Assembly (NCBI RefSeq): GCF_020829595.1
Contig: NZ_JAIVFW010000022.1
Span: forward strand, 34,733 to 98,732
Length of the DNA stretch: 64,000 nt
Reading direction: 5' to 3'
Source of the DNA: Nostoc sp. CHAB 5844
GTDB taxonomy: Bacteria; Cyanobacteriota; Cyanobacteriia; Cyanobacteriales; Nostocaceae
In this document: in pieces, positions 7,676 to 15,688 of the stretch
Position numbering within the stretch: position 1 is the first letter of the stretch
Layout of the letters: each line of letters opens with the position of its first letter
Position numbers and translations under genes: made by a program
The notes under the pieces: model-generated
Database searches by the model: none
Seen by the model: only the letters and a program-made list of their open reading frames with translations
What the model was told of the DNA's origin: nothing

Positions 7676-9064
7676 ATGACTCAGACTGCCCCAATCCCAC
7701 CGGAAAGTCTTACAAATGTCCCAGTATCCAAACAGCAGCGCCGCAAGAAACCAATTCCTTTACTGATTGGGGCGTTGTTGGTAATAGGTGGTATTGGCTA
7801 TGCAGTCTGGCTAAATCGTCCCCAAGGTACAGCAGATGTGCTGAAAGTTAGCGGTCGGATTGAGGGTTATGAAACCGAGATCGGGGTGAAGCGTTCTGGC
7901 AGAATTGAGTCAATTGCCATGCGGGAAGGCACAGTAGTCAAAAAGGGGCAAGAATTAATCAAAATGGATGACAGCGATGATCAACTGCTGCAAGACCAAT
8001 TGCGTGGTGCTGAAGCCAGGATAGCATCGGCTCAATCAGATGAACAGCAAGCCATCTCAGACGTTGAGCGAGTAGAAAGAGAAATTCAAGAAATTACCAG
8101 CCAAATTAACGAAGCAAAACTCAATTTGCGGCAGTCTCAAGGTGATACCCAAGGACGAATTGAACAGGCACAATCGAACGTAGCAGCCGCCAAAGCCCAG
8201 TTAGTGCAGGCACAAGCCCAAGTTAAACAGGCAGCAGCAGAAGTAAATTTAGCACGAGTAAATCGCGATCGCTATGCCAAATTAGTCAAAGAAGGAGCCA
8301 TCAATCAACAACAATTTGATCAAACACAAACTACCTTTGATACAGCTGTCGCCACCCTAGAAGCGCGACAAGCAGCAGTTAACGCCGCCCGCCAACAATT
8401 AAGTGCAGTCGAAGGGGCGCTAACTCAAGCCAAAACCACAGGCTTTAACCCAGATATTCGCAACGCCCAGTTAACAGCATTAGTCAGAAAGCAGCAGCAA
8501 AGCAATGCTCAACTTAAATCTGCACAAGCAAAAGTCAAATCTGCACAGGCTAAAGTCAAAGATGCCCAAGCCTCAAAACAACAAATCATTACTCAAATTG
8601 CTGACTCTAAAAAAGATTTAAACGTCCTCAGTCCGATAGATGGCGTAGTTACAGCCCGGAGTGCAGAACCAGGCGCAGTAGTTAATAGTCAAACGAAGAT
8701 TTTGACAATTGTTGATCCCAAAACATTGTATTTTCGCGGTTTTATTCCCGAAGGCGATATTGGGAAAGTACGTCTAGGACAAACAACTAAAATTATTCTG
8801 GATTCTGCACCAGATAAACCCTTGCAAGGTAAAGTCATTGCAATTGATCCGCAAGCTTCCTTCACACCAGAAAATATTTATTTCCAAAAAGATAGAGTCA
8901 GACAAGTAGTAGGAATTCGTGTGGAAGTCAAAAACCCAGATGGTTGTTTTAATCCTGAAAATCCCTACAGTGAATCAGATTTACCTTGCGCCAAAATTGG
9001 AATGCCAGCAGATGCAGAGATTAATTTGAAGGCAGGAGGCAGTAGGCAGGAGGCAGGAAGTTAA
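7676..9064 (+). CDS. HlyD/YbhG-type membrane fusion protein of ABC exporter
   Basis: 462 residues. A cytoplasmic basic tail, one membrane span (about 27-46), a lipoyl-like half (GYETEIGVKRSGRIESIAMR), a long coiled-coil hairpin (about 110-310, Ala/Gln/Lys rich) and a returning lipoyl/beta-barrel region (LSPIDGVVTARSAEPGAVVN). It links the inner-membrane transporter to an outer-membrane factor. First gene of a four-gene exporter operon. Odd feature: the last nine residues (GGSRQEAGS) are encoded by a GGCAGGAGGCAG repeat that also supplies the stop, so the natural C-terminus has probably been replaced. Confidence 0.9.
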   Translation: MTQTAPIPPESLTNVPVSKQQRRKKPIPLLIGALLVIGGIGYAVWLNRPQGTADVLKVSGRIEGYETEIGVKRSGRIESIAMREGTVVKKGQELIKMDDSDDQLLQDQLRGAEARIASAQSDEQQAISDVERVEREIQEITSQINEAKLNLRQSQGDTQGRIEQAQSNVAAAKAQLVQAQAQVKQAAAEVNLARVNRDRYAKLVKEGAINQQQFDQTQTTFDTAVATLEARQAAVNAARQQLSAVEGALTQAKTTGFNPDIRNAQLTALVRKQQQSNAQLKSAQAKVKSAQAKVKDAQASKQQIITQIADSKKDLNVLSPIDGVVTARSAEPGAVVNSQTKILTIVDPKTLYFRGFIPEGDIGKVRLGQTTKIILDSAPDKPLQGKVIAIDPQASFTPENIYFQKDRVRQVVGIRVEVKNPDGCFNPENPYSESDLPCAKIGMPADAEINLKAGGSRQEAGS

Positions 9065-9158
9065 AAGGCATAAACTTCTGGTAAAAATCACAGTTTGTTT
9101 ATTCAAAAAATAACTCTCTCAAAACGCTCTTTGCGTCTTTGCGTGAGACATAAAAATT

Positions 9159-11165
9159 ATGAAACAACAACTTACTACCTTACCGCCATCATCCAGTCTC
9201 ACAACTACAGCAATCAACGTACAGAGTTTACACAAGCACTATGGAAACTTAGTCGCTGTTCGGGGGATTGATTTCAGTGTCCACAAAGGCGAAATGTTTG
9301 GATTAATTGGCCCTGATGGGGCAGGGAAAACTACCACATTTCACATCTTGGGCGGTGTAATGGAAGCAACCGCTGGGGAAGTGCAGGTATTTGGACAGCC
9401 TGCGCGAGATGCACGGTTAAAGACTGGTTACTTGACTCAACAGTTTTCGCTATATTTAGATTTGAGTATTGATGAGAATTTGCGTTACGCAGCAGGATTG
9501 CGGCAAGTAGCGGATGATTTACGGAGTGAACGTCGCCAGAAATATTTAAAATTAATGAATTTGGATAGATTTGGCGATCGCTTGGCAGGGCAACTTTCTG
9601 GTGGAATGAAACAAAAGCTGGCATTATGTTGTGCTTTAGTTTCCCAACCGGAAGTTTTGTTATTAGATGAACCTACCACAGGTGTTGACCCCGTTTCCCG
9701 GAGAGAATTTTGGGATGTGTTAGCTGAACTGTCAGCCGAGGGGATGACAATTGTGGTGGCGACACCTTACCTCGACGAAGCCGAACGTTGTCACCGCGTG
9801 GCTTTAATGTACAGTGGGCAAATTCATGAAATTGGCACACCCGCAGAATTACGCGCTAATTTAGGTTTGCATCGCTTGGAAGTGCGGACAGCAAAGTTGG
9901 AAGCCACAGAAGAGATACTTTCGCAGACTCCACAGAACAATATTATAGATGTGCAGATTTTTGGCGATCGCTTGGATGTCTTAGTTCCCGATTTAAATAC
10001 TGGAGAAACTGAAGTCCGCCAACTCTTGCAACAACATCAGTTACCCTCACCCAGTATCGAACGTGGTGAACCCACATTAGAAAACGTCTTTGTCACCCGC
10101 CTGCGCCAACAAGGTTCCGTACCGCAGTTTTTTCCATTCCCCCGTTCTCGGATGAGGGGGGTAGGGGAGCAGGGGAGCAGGGGAGCAGGGGGGCAAGGGA
10201 GTGTTAATTTATCACCTATACATAAAAATCAACAGACGCAGGGACTGGCTATATACGCCCACAACCTTAGTCGTGTGTTTGGTAAATTCCAAGCTGTTAA
10301 AGATGTGAACGTTGAAGTGCGCTACGGTGAAATTTTTGGGTTGTTAGGTGCTAACGGTGCAGGAAAAACCACCACAATCAAAATGCTGTGCGGACTGTTA
10401 GAAGCCAGCGGTGGCGAGATTTCTTTAGGCGGTGAAACGGGAAATCTGCGGAGTTCAAACTTACGACGACGCATTGGTTACATGAGTCAGAAATTCACCC
10501 TGTACGATGATTTAAGCATTCTGCAAAACCTAGAATTTTATAGCGGAGTTTACGGCGTACCGCGCAAACTGCGGCGAGAAAAAATTGATTGGGTAATTGC
10601 TACCTGTGGTTTAGAAGGGCAAGAAAATATGATCACTGGACAATTACCGGGTGGTTGGAAACAGCGAGTCGCTTTTGGTGCTTCCGTGATGCACGAACCA
10701 GATATTTTATTTTTAGATGAACCAACATCAGGGGTAGATCCCTTGGCACGTCGCCAATTTTGGAAGCTAATTAATGACTTCGCCCGCAACGGTACAGCCA
10801 TCTTAGTGACAACTCATTATTTAGAAGAAGCGGAACAGTGTAACCGCATGAGTTTTATGGTTGCAGGCGAAACCGTCGCCGAAGGTTCACCCAGTTCTAT
10901 TAAAGCCGCGCAACCAGGAAAATTAATTGAAATCATCGTTAACCAAAACCAAGCCGCTTCTAAGTTACTCAAACAAAACTTCGACTCTTGGCGTGTTTCA
11001 ATTTTTGCCGATAGTTTACACGTTGTTCTCGACAATCCCGAACAGGAAATCAACCAAATAACTCAACTATTAGAAGCAAATCAAATTACCATCAGTTCCT
11101 TGCGTCCTATTCCTTTTTCTTTAGAAGATGCCTTCATTGGCATAGTACAGCGATCGCCAAAATAA
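9159..11165 (+). CDS. Tandem ABC ATPase (YbhF type), two nucleotide-binding domains
   Basis: 668 residues with two ABC ATPase domains. Domain 1 (about 20-320): Walker A GPDGAGKTT at 51-59, signature LSGGM 146-150, Walker B VLLLDEP, but ATPYLDEAE where the switch His is expected. Domain 2 (about 362-668): Walker A GANGAGKTT near 397, signature LPGGW instead of LSGGQ, Walker B ILFLDEP and an intact TTHYLEEAE switch. This unequal pair is also seen in E. coli YbhF, so it is a family trait. The linker (about 334-349) is a Gly/Gln/Ser tract encoded by a G-rich dispersed repeat. It energises the two permeases encoded next; a 94-bp gap to hlyD holds a TTTGCGTC-type repeat. Confidence 0.92.
   Translation: MKQQLTTLPPSSSLTTTAINVQSLHKHYGNLVAVRGIDFSVHKGEMFGLIGPDGAGKTTTFHILGGVMEATAGEVQVFGQPARDARLKTGYLTQQFSLYLDLSIDENLRYAAGLRQVADDLRSERRQKYLKLMNLDRFGDRLAGQLSGGMKQKLALCCALVSQPEVLLLDEPTTGVDPVSRREFWDVLAELSAEGMTIVVATPYLDEAERCHRVALMYSGQIHEIGTPAELRANLGLHRLEVRTAKLEATEEILSQTPQNNIIDVQIFGDRLDVLVPDLNTGETEVRQLLQQHQLPSPSIERGEPTLENVFVTRLRQQGSVPQFFPFPRSRMRGVGEQGSRGAGGQGSVNLSPIHKNQQTQGLAIYAHNLSRVFGKFQAVKDVNVEVRYGEIFGLLGANGAGKTTTIKMLCGLLEASGGEISLGGETGNLRSSNLRRRIGYMSQKFTLYDDLSILQNLEFYSGVYGVPRKLRREKIDWVIATCGLEGQENMITGQLPGGWKQRVAFGASVMHEPDILFLDEPTSGVDPLARRQFWKLINDFARNGTAILVTTHYLEEAEQCNRMSFMVAGETVAEGSPSSIKAAQPGKLIEIIVNQNQAASKLLKQNFDSWRVSIFADSLHVVLDNPEQEINQITQLLEANQITISSLRPIPFSLEDAFIGIVQRSPK
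10154..10200 (+). repeat. G-rich GGGGAGCA repeat inside coding sequence
   Basis: Tandem GGGGAGCA-like octamers translated as [13 protein letters not shown] in the linker of the ABC ATPase. The same repeat occurs in purL (34341-34380, opposite strand) and between genes at 36862-36927 and 62304-62343. Confidence 0.85.
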
Positions 11166-11194
11166 AAAACTCCGCGCCCCTCTGCGTTAAAAAA

Positions 11195-12301
11195 ATGAAA
11201 AGAATCATCGCCCAGTGTATTAAAGAAATAGCCCAATTCCGCCGCGATCGCCTCACCTTAGCGTTAGCATTTATCTTACCATTTATTACTCTCATAATCT
11301 TTGGCTTTGCTATCAGATTAGAAAGTAAAGATATACCTTTAATTGTACAAGATTTTAACCGGACAAATCTCAGCAGTAGCTACATTGAGCGATTGTACGC
11401 TACTAATCAATTTATCCCTAAACAATGGTCAGGTGGAAATCCTTTAAGAGATGCTTTAGATAAAGGAATCGCCAAGGCCGCTGTGATTATTCCGCCGGAA
11501 TTTAGTCGTGATATTCAAGCGGGTAAAAATACCACAGTGCAAGTTTTAATTGATGCGACTGATGTTAACAATGCGCGAGTAATTAGAAATAGTATTCAAA
11601 GAGTCACAAACTTTTTTATGCAGGAGCATGGATTGCTACCACCTATTAACAGTATTACAGCAAGAATGCGTTTATGGTTTAATCCCGGTAGACTAGAATC
11701 ACTGTATATTGTACCGGGAGTATATGGCGTTGTACTGTGGATTTTTCCTTCATTACTTGCTGCGATCGCAATGGTAAGGGAAAAAGAAAAAGGTACAATT
11801 TTACAAGTCTACGCTTCCAGTATTAGTGCCTCTGAACTATTACTCGGCAAAGGATTAGCTTACTTATTAATTGCCATAACAGAAACATTAATAGTTATGA
11901 CATTAGGCTCAATTATTTTCCAAGTTGGTATAGTAGGCAACCCCATAACATTATTACTTGGTACTTTTCTATTTCTAACAGATAGCGTTTTTTTTGGGTT
12001 ACTTTTAGGAGTACGCAGCAGTAACCAAAACGCTGCTGTTCAAGGCGTTTCCCTCGTTGGTTTTATCACATCATTATTATTATCTGGATTTATTTACCCA
12101 CTCAACAATATTCCTTTCCCCCTCTCATTAGCGCCTAATGTAGTTCCGGCGCGTTACTACATTGATATTACTCGTGATGCTTTCGTGCGTGGTACAGGCT
12201 TTGCCGGAGTTTGGTTTGATTTACTCATGCTTACACTCTTGGGTTTATTCTTTTTCAACGTATCGCGCCGAGTTTTAAGCAGAATGCAATTACCTAATTA
12301 A
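11195..12301 (+). CDS. ABC-2 type permease (YbhS/YbhR-like), first
   Basis: 368 residues: one N-terminal span (about 20-42), a large periplasmic domain (about 43-175, QDFNRTNLSSSYIERLYATN onward) and five clustered C-terminal spans, the ABC-2 membrane pattern. The REKEKGTILQVYAS segment is the cytoplasmic coupling motif of this family (compare REKDTGTLEQLLMT in the next gene). It starts 29 bp after the ATPase gene and should form a heterodimer with the second permease. Confidence 0.9.
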   Translation: MKRIIAQCIKEIAQFRRDRLTLALAFILPFITLIIFGFAIRLESKDIPLIVQDFNRTNLSSSYIERLYATNQFIPKQWSGGNPLRDALDKGIAKAAVIIPPEFSRDIQAGKNTTVQVLIDATDVNNARVIRNSIQRVTNFFMQEHGLLPPINSITARMRLWFNPGRLESLYIVPGVYGVVLWIFPSLLAAIAMVREKEKGTILQVYASSISASELLLGKGLAYLLIAITETLIVMTLGSIIFQVGIVGNPITLLLGTFLFLTDSVFFGLLLGVRSSNQNAAVQGVSLVGFITSLLLSGFIYPLNNIPFPLSLAPNVVPARYYIDITRDAFVRGTGFAGVWFDLLMLTLLGLFFFNVSRRVLSRMQLPN

Positions 12302-12304
12302 CCT

Positions 12305-12549
12305 CTCTGTGTCGCGCCAGTTGCTACAACGGGGAGGCAGTCCGTTGGGGAGACACTGCGTTGCACGGGTTAAGAGCGTTGAAGCAAGTGTCGTCGGCTT
12401 TGCCGACAGTCACGGAACTGCCGTGGGAACCCCCCTTCGGGTGACGCTCCTAACGTCGCTAACGCTGCGCTAACACAGTTGCCTGCGGAGGGAAACCCTC
12501 CCTCCGCACTGATTCACCGCAACGCACTGGCTTCTCCGCGCCTCTGCGG
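12305..12549. repeat. Long copy of the CGCCAGTTGC...GCACTGGC element
   Basis: Begins CTCTGTGTCGCGCCAGTTGC and ends GCAACGCACTGGC followed by CTCCGCGCCTCTGCGG. Inside are several smaller inverted repeats (for example GTCGTCGGC/GCCGAC near 12390, CTGCGGAGGG/CCCTCCGC near 12484). Both outer ends match the short copy inside uvrA (17409-17478), with about 30 identical bases on the left. It separates the two permease genes of one operon and produces a spurious upstream extension of the second one. Confidence 0.75.
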
Positions 12550-12595
12550 TAGCCTGCGGCAAGCCACTTACGTGTCTACGTTAAATAGTAAAATT

Positions 12596-13717
12596 ATGAA
12601 AATTATCCAACGATTATTCGATAGCCCATTTTGGGCATTAGTCCGAAAAGAAATTAATCAAATTTTACGCAATAAACAATTAATAGTTTTACTAATTGTC
12701 CCGCCCACAATTCAACTATTACTTTACGGATTTATCCTAAATCCTGACGTGCATAACTTACGATTAGGTGTCATCGACTATGCCAACGTCAGCGCCAGTC
12801 GTGAGTTAGTTTCAGCTATGACATCAAATCGAATTTTCACACTTGAATCTGTACCAAGTAGTGAAAAAGATTTGAGTCGGCAAGTAGAAGAAGGCAAGCT
12901 AGATGTCGGAGTCATAATTCCTCCCGATTTCCCTCGTCAACTGACACAAAAATCAGCAGAAATTCAGGTATTTATTGATGCTGTAAATGCAAATACAGCC
13001 GGGATTGCTGGAAACTATATGAATCAAATTATCCAGCAATATAATTTGCATTTAACTCAGGCGCGAGTTATTCCTCCAGTTTCACCTGAAGTTGTATTTC
13101 TTTACAACCCTGGATTAACTAGTAGCTGGTTTTTTGTACCGGGAGTTATGGGTTTAGTTCTAACATTAATTGGCACATTAGTTTCCGCAATCACAGTTGT
13201 GCGGGAGAAAGATACCGGAACATTAGAACAATTATTGATGACTCCGGCTGCCAACTGGCAGATTTTGCTGTCAAAAATTGTGCCTTTAGCTGTTTTATTA
13301 TTGGGAGATGTTTTACTCGCTTTAACTCTGGCAATAGTAGTATTTCGAGTTCCATTTCGTGGTAATTTCCTGCTGTTTTTTGGGTTGTCGAGTATGTATG
13401 TGTTTGTAGGAATTAGTTTGGGAATTATGTTGGCGACTGTTTGCCGTTCGCAACAGCAGGTTGTACTAACATCTTTCTTTATTAATTTACCAATGGTACA
13501 GACTTCTGGCGCGATCGCACCTATTGAAGCCATGCCATCTTTCTTTCAAGTGTTATCTCTACTCAACCCCTTACGTCATTACATCGCCATTGTCCGAGGA
13601 ATTCTACTTAAAGGAGTTGGGTTAGATGTATTATGGATTAATGTTTTGGCCTTAATTGTCTTTGCTATTGTTTTATTAACTATTAGTATTAACAAGTTTC
13701 GCAGTCAATTAAGCTAA
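12596..13717 (+). CDS. ABC-2 type permease (YbhR/YbhS-like), second
   Basis: 373 residues from the ATG at 12596 (MKIIQRLFDSPFWALVRKEI). The frame is open 39 codons further upstream, but those codons lie in a repeat element and do not look like protein. One N-terminal span (IVLLIVPPTIQLLLYGFIL), a periplasmic domain and five C-terminal spans with the coupling segment REKDTGTLEQLLMT. Last gene of the exporter operon, partner of the permease at 11195-12301. YbhGFSR-type systems export drugs, cations or lipophilic compounds; the substrate here is unknown. Confidence 0.9.
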   Translation: MKIIQRLFDSPFWALVRKEINQILRNKQLIVLLIVPPTIQLLLYGFILNPDVHNLRLGVIDYANVSASRELVSAMTSNRIFTLESVPSSEKDLSRQVEEGKLDVGVIIPPDFPRQLTQKSAEIQVFIDAVNANTAGIAGNYMNQIIQQYNLHLTQARVIPPVSPEVVFLYNPGLTSSWFFVPGVMGLVLTLIGTLVSAITVVREKDTGTLEQLLMTPAANWQILLSKIVPLAVLLLGDVLLALTLAIVVFRVPFRGNFLLFFGLSSMYVFVGISLGIMLATVCRSQQQVVLTSFFINLPMVQTSGAIAPIEAMPSFFQVLSLLNPLRHYIAIVRGILLKGVGLDVLWINVLALIVFAIVLLTISINKFRSQLS

Positions 13718-13725
13718 ACACGTTT

Positions 13726-15006
13726 TTACATTGCTTGCACTGATGGAATTTGCAGCGTTTTTTTGAGCGTAAAAAAGAAGGTACTGCCTTGATCAACTTT
13801 TGATTCTACCCAAATACTGCCACCATACATCTCCACAATCTTTTTGACTATAGATAAACCAATTCCTGTGCTTGCTGAATCTTGAGTAGTAGATAATTGT
13901 TGAAAAATTTGGAATATTTTGGTAAAGTATCTTTCTTCAATACCAATTCCATTATCAGCAACACTAATTTTCCAATAATCATCTTCTTCTGTACAACTAA
14001 CTATAATCTTTCCTTGAGGTTTATCCAAGAACTTGATGGCATTACTCAGCAAATTCTGAAAAACTTGTTCAATTTTAGTTTTTTCCCAGTAAATAATAGG
14101 TAAAGAATTATTTATTTCGATTTGAATATTTGGTTTTGGCTCAAGAATTTCAATTATATCTCTAACTAAATCATTCAAATTAACTTCTCTTTTGTCCTCT
14201 CTCATCCGCCCTACTCTTGAATATTCTAAAATGTCATCAATCAAATTTTGTAACTTATTAACTCTATTGATTATTCTGTTAACTAAATCTTTACCTTCTT
14301 CGTCAAATTTATCTGCATAGTCATTTAATAACCATTCCGATAATAAACCAATACCTCTTAATGGAGCTTTCAAATCATGAGAAACTATATGAGCAAAATC
14401 ATTCAATTCTTGATTAGTGTTTTTTAATTCTTGCAATAATTCACCCATTCTTTCTTGAGATTTCTGGCGTTGTATAATCTCCATCTGAAGTTGTTGATTC
14501 GCAGCAGCTAGTTCTGTAGTGCGTTGTTCTACCAGTTCTTCTAAGCGTTCTTTGTATTGACGTAACTCATTTTCTACTAACTTACGTTCTGTAATTTCAG
14601 CTTGTAAAGCCTTATTTGCTGCTTCAAGTTGTGCTGGACTTGGTAAAGCTAGTGCTTGAGGCACTAAAGGTATTAACGTCAAAGCAGCATAAAAAGAAAT
14701 AATTGCAGTAATTGCTTTTATCGTTCCAGATAGCCAATAATAAGGATGCCAAAGTGTCCATATTTCCATCAAATGAGTTGTTCCACAAGAGATTATGAAA
14801 GCCCCGAATAAAATAAAAATATTTTTAAATGGTATATCTTCTCTTTTACGGACAAAATACACCAACGTCAGTGGAATTGAATAATAAGAAAAAGCGATTA
14901 TAGAATCTGACAAAATATGTAGCCAAACTAAATCTGTTTGCCAGAGGTAACAATGTCCATGAGGAATAAAGTTATTTGATGTAAAAAAATTAAGAACAAA
15001 TGCCAC
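13726..15006 (-). CDS. Histidine kinase with plant-type ethylene-binding domain
   Basis: 426 residues. The first about 115 residues are three membrane helices that align without gaps, at a constant offset of nine, to the plant ETR1 sensor: Asp34, Tyr41, Ile44, Pro45, Ile71, Cys74 and His78 correspond to ETR1 Asp25, Tyr32, Ile35, Pro36, Ile62, Cys65 and His69, the residues that hold copper and ethylene. A coiled-coil linker (about 125-200) replaces the GAF domain, then HisKA with His209 (FAHIVSHDLKAPL) and a HATPase domain (NLLSNAIKF, DNGIGI, STGIGLSIV). Cyanobacterial homologues (Synechocystis Etr1/Slr1212) bind ethylene and affect phototaxis. No response regulator is adjacent. Convergent with the exporter operon, 8 bp apart. 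Confidence 0.92.
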   Translation of the reverse strand: MAFVLNFFTSNNFIPHGHCYLWQTDLVWLHILSDSIIAFSYYSIPLTLVYFVRKREDIPFKNIFILFGAFIISCGTTHLMEIWTLWHPYYWLSGTIKAITAIISFYAALTLIPLVPQALALPSPAQLEAANKALQAEITERKLVENELRQYKERLEELVEQRTTELAAANQQLQMEIIQRQKSQERMGELLQELKNTNQELNDFAHIVSHDLKAPLRGIGLLSEWLLNDYADKFDEEGKDLVNRIINRVNKLQNLIDDILEYSRVGRMREDKREVNLNDLVRDIIEILEPKPNIQIEINNSLPIIYWEKTKIEQVFQNLLSNAIKFLDKPQGKIIVSCTEEDDYWKISVADNGIGIEERYFTKIFQIFQQLSTTQDSASTGIGLSIVKKIVEMYGGSIWVESKVDQGSTFFFTLKKTLQIPSVQAM

Positions 15007-15459
15007 TTAAACACACCCCTTATTTATTCCACCTTTTCATACCATATGTCTGTTAAATTTTAACTTATATGTAAAGAAAATATTACAAAAATAAGTAGAA
15101 GTGCAAAGCTGTGATTCCCGTTCATCTGTGGTTAATAATTTCTTCTTTACCTTACCTGTGGGATAACAGCTATATTGCTTGATTACTATGGTAAATATTG
15201 CTCAGGATGAAAACAGAAGCTTTTTGGCAAGATCCTTAATTGTTTTACTCAACAGCTATTGTAAGTTAAGTCAGGCGATCGCACTTAGTTCAAATCGCAC
15301 AATACACAACCTTTAAGTAGAATGATAAGCTGTTGATCAGAGCTAATACCAATTCACGAAAAATTTGATGCACATAAAATCTGTAGAGACGTTGCATTGC
15401 AACGTCTCTACAAAAAAATTCGTTTCATCTTTAAAGGAAATTGGTATAAGGTTAAAAAA
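15007..15459. other. Intergenic, ethylene-type kinase / antitoxin remnant
   Basis: No convincing gene; a 42-codon ORF from 15188 has no supporting features. It holds the palindrome at 15382-15412 and must contain the promoter of the kinase on the minus strand. Confidence 0.4.
15382..15412. repeat. GTAGAGACGTTGCA palindrome, copy 1
   Basis: Perfect palindrome with arms TGTAGAGACGTTGCA and TGCAACGTCTCTACA around one central base, followed by a T-poor stretch. Further copies at 28235-28263 and 51867-51897. Confidence 0.9.
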
Positions 15460-15597
15460 ATGGAGAAAGCCGCAACCCTAGAAGACGCTCTTGCATTGGT
15501 AAAGCAACTTTCATTAATAGATAAAATACGCTTGATTGAACAAGTTGCACCGCAAATTGAAAATATATCGCACAACAGATTTTTAAACGCAGAGTAA
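15460..15597 (+). pseudogene. Truncated antitoxin-like fragment
   Basis: 45 residues starting MEKAATLEDALALVKQLSLI and continuing DKIRLIEQVAPQIE. This is the N-terminal helix pattern of small cyanobacterial antitoxin-like proteins encoded before PIN or RelE-type toxins. After about 35 residues the sequence runs into a dispersed repeat (TTTTTAAACGCAGAGTAA) that supplies the stop, and no toxin follows. I read it as a remnant; it may still be expressed. The frame also extends upstream into the palindrome at 15382. Confidence 0.5.
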
Positions 15598-15675
15598 CAC
15601 TGAGGCAAACGCAGCGAAAAGTTCTGAAGGAGGGTCTCCCTCCGTAGGAAACTTTTCAAGACAAAGTTATGCGGA
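15594..15675. repeat. AACGCAGAG / AAAAGTT...AACTTTT dispersed repeat, copy 1
   Basis: Contains an inner palindrome with arms GAAAAGTTCTGAAGGAGGG and CCCTCCGTAGGAAACTTTTC nested in an AACGCAGAG-type repeat. An inverted copy is at 56138-56213. Confidence 0.75.
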
Positions 15676-15688
15676 GATAATTAATATA

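Noticed and set aside
12479..12595. Longer N-terminus for the second permease
   Set aside because: The 39 extra codons fall within a dispersed repeat and are unlike the rest of the family; ATG 12596 gives the expected start.
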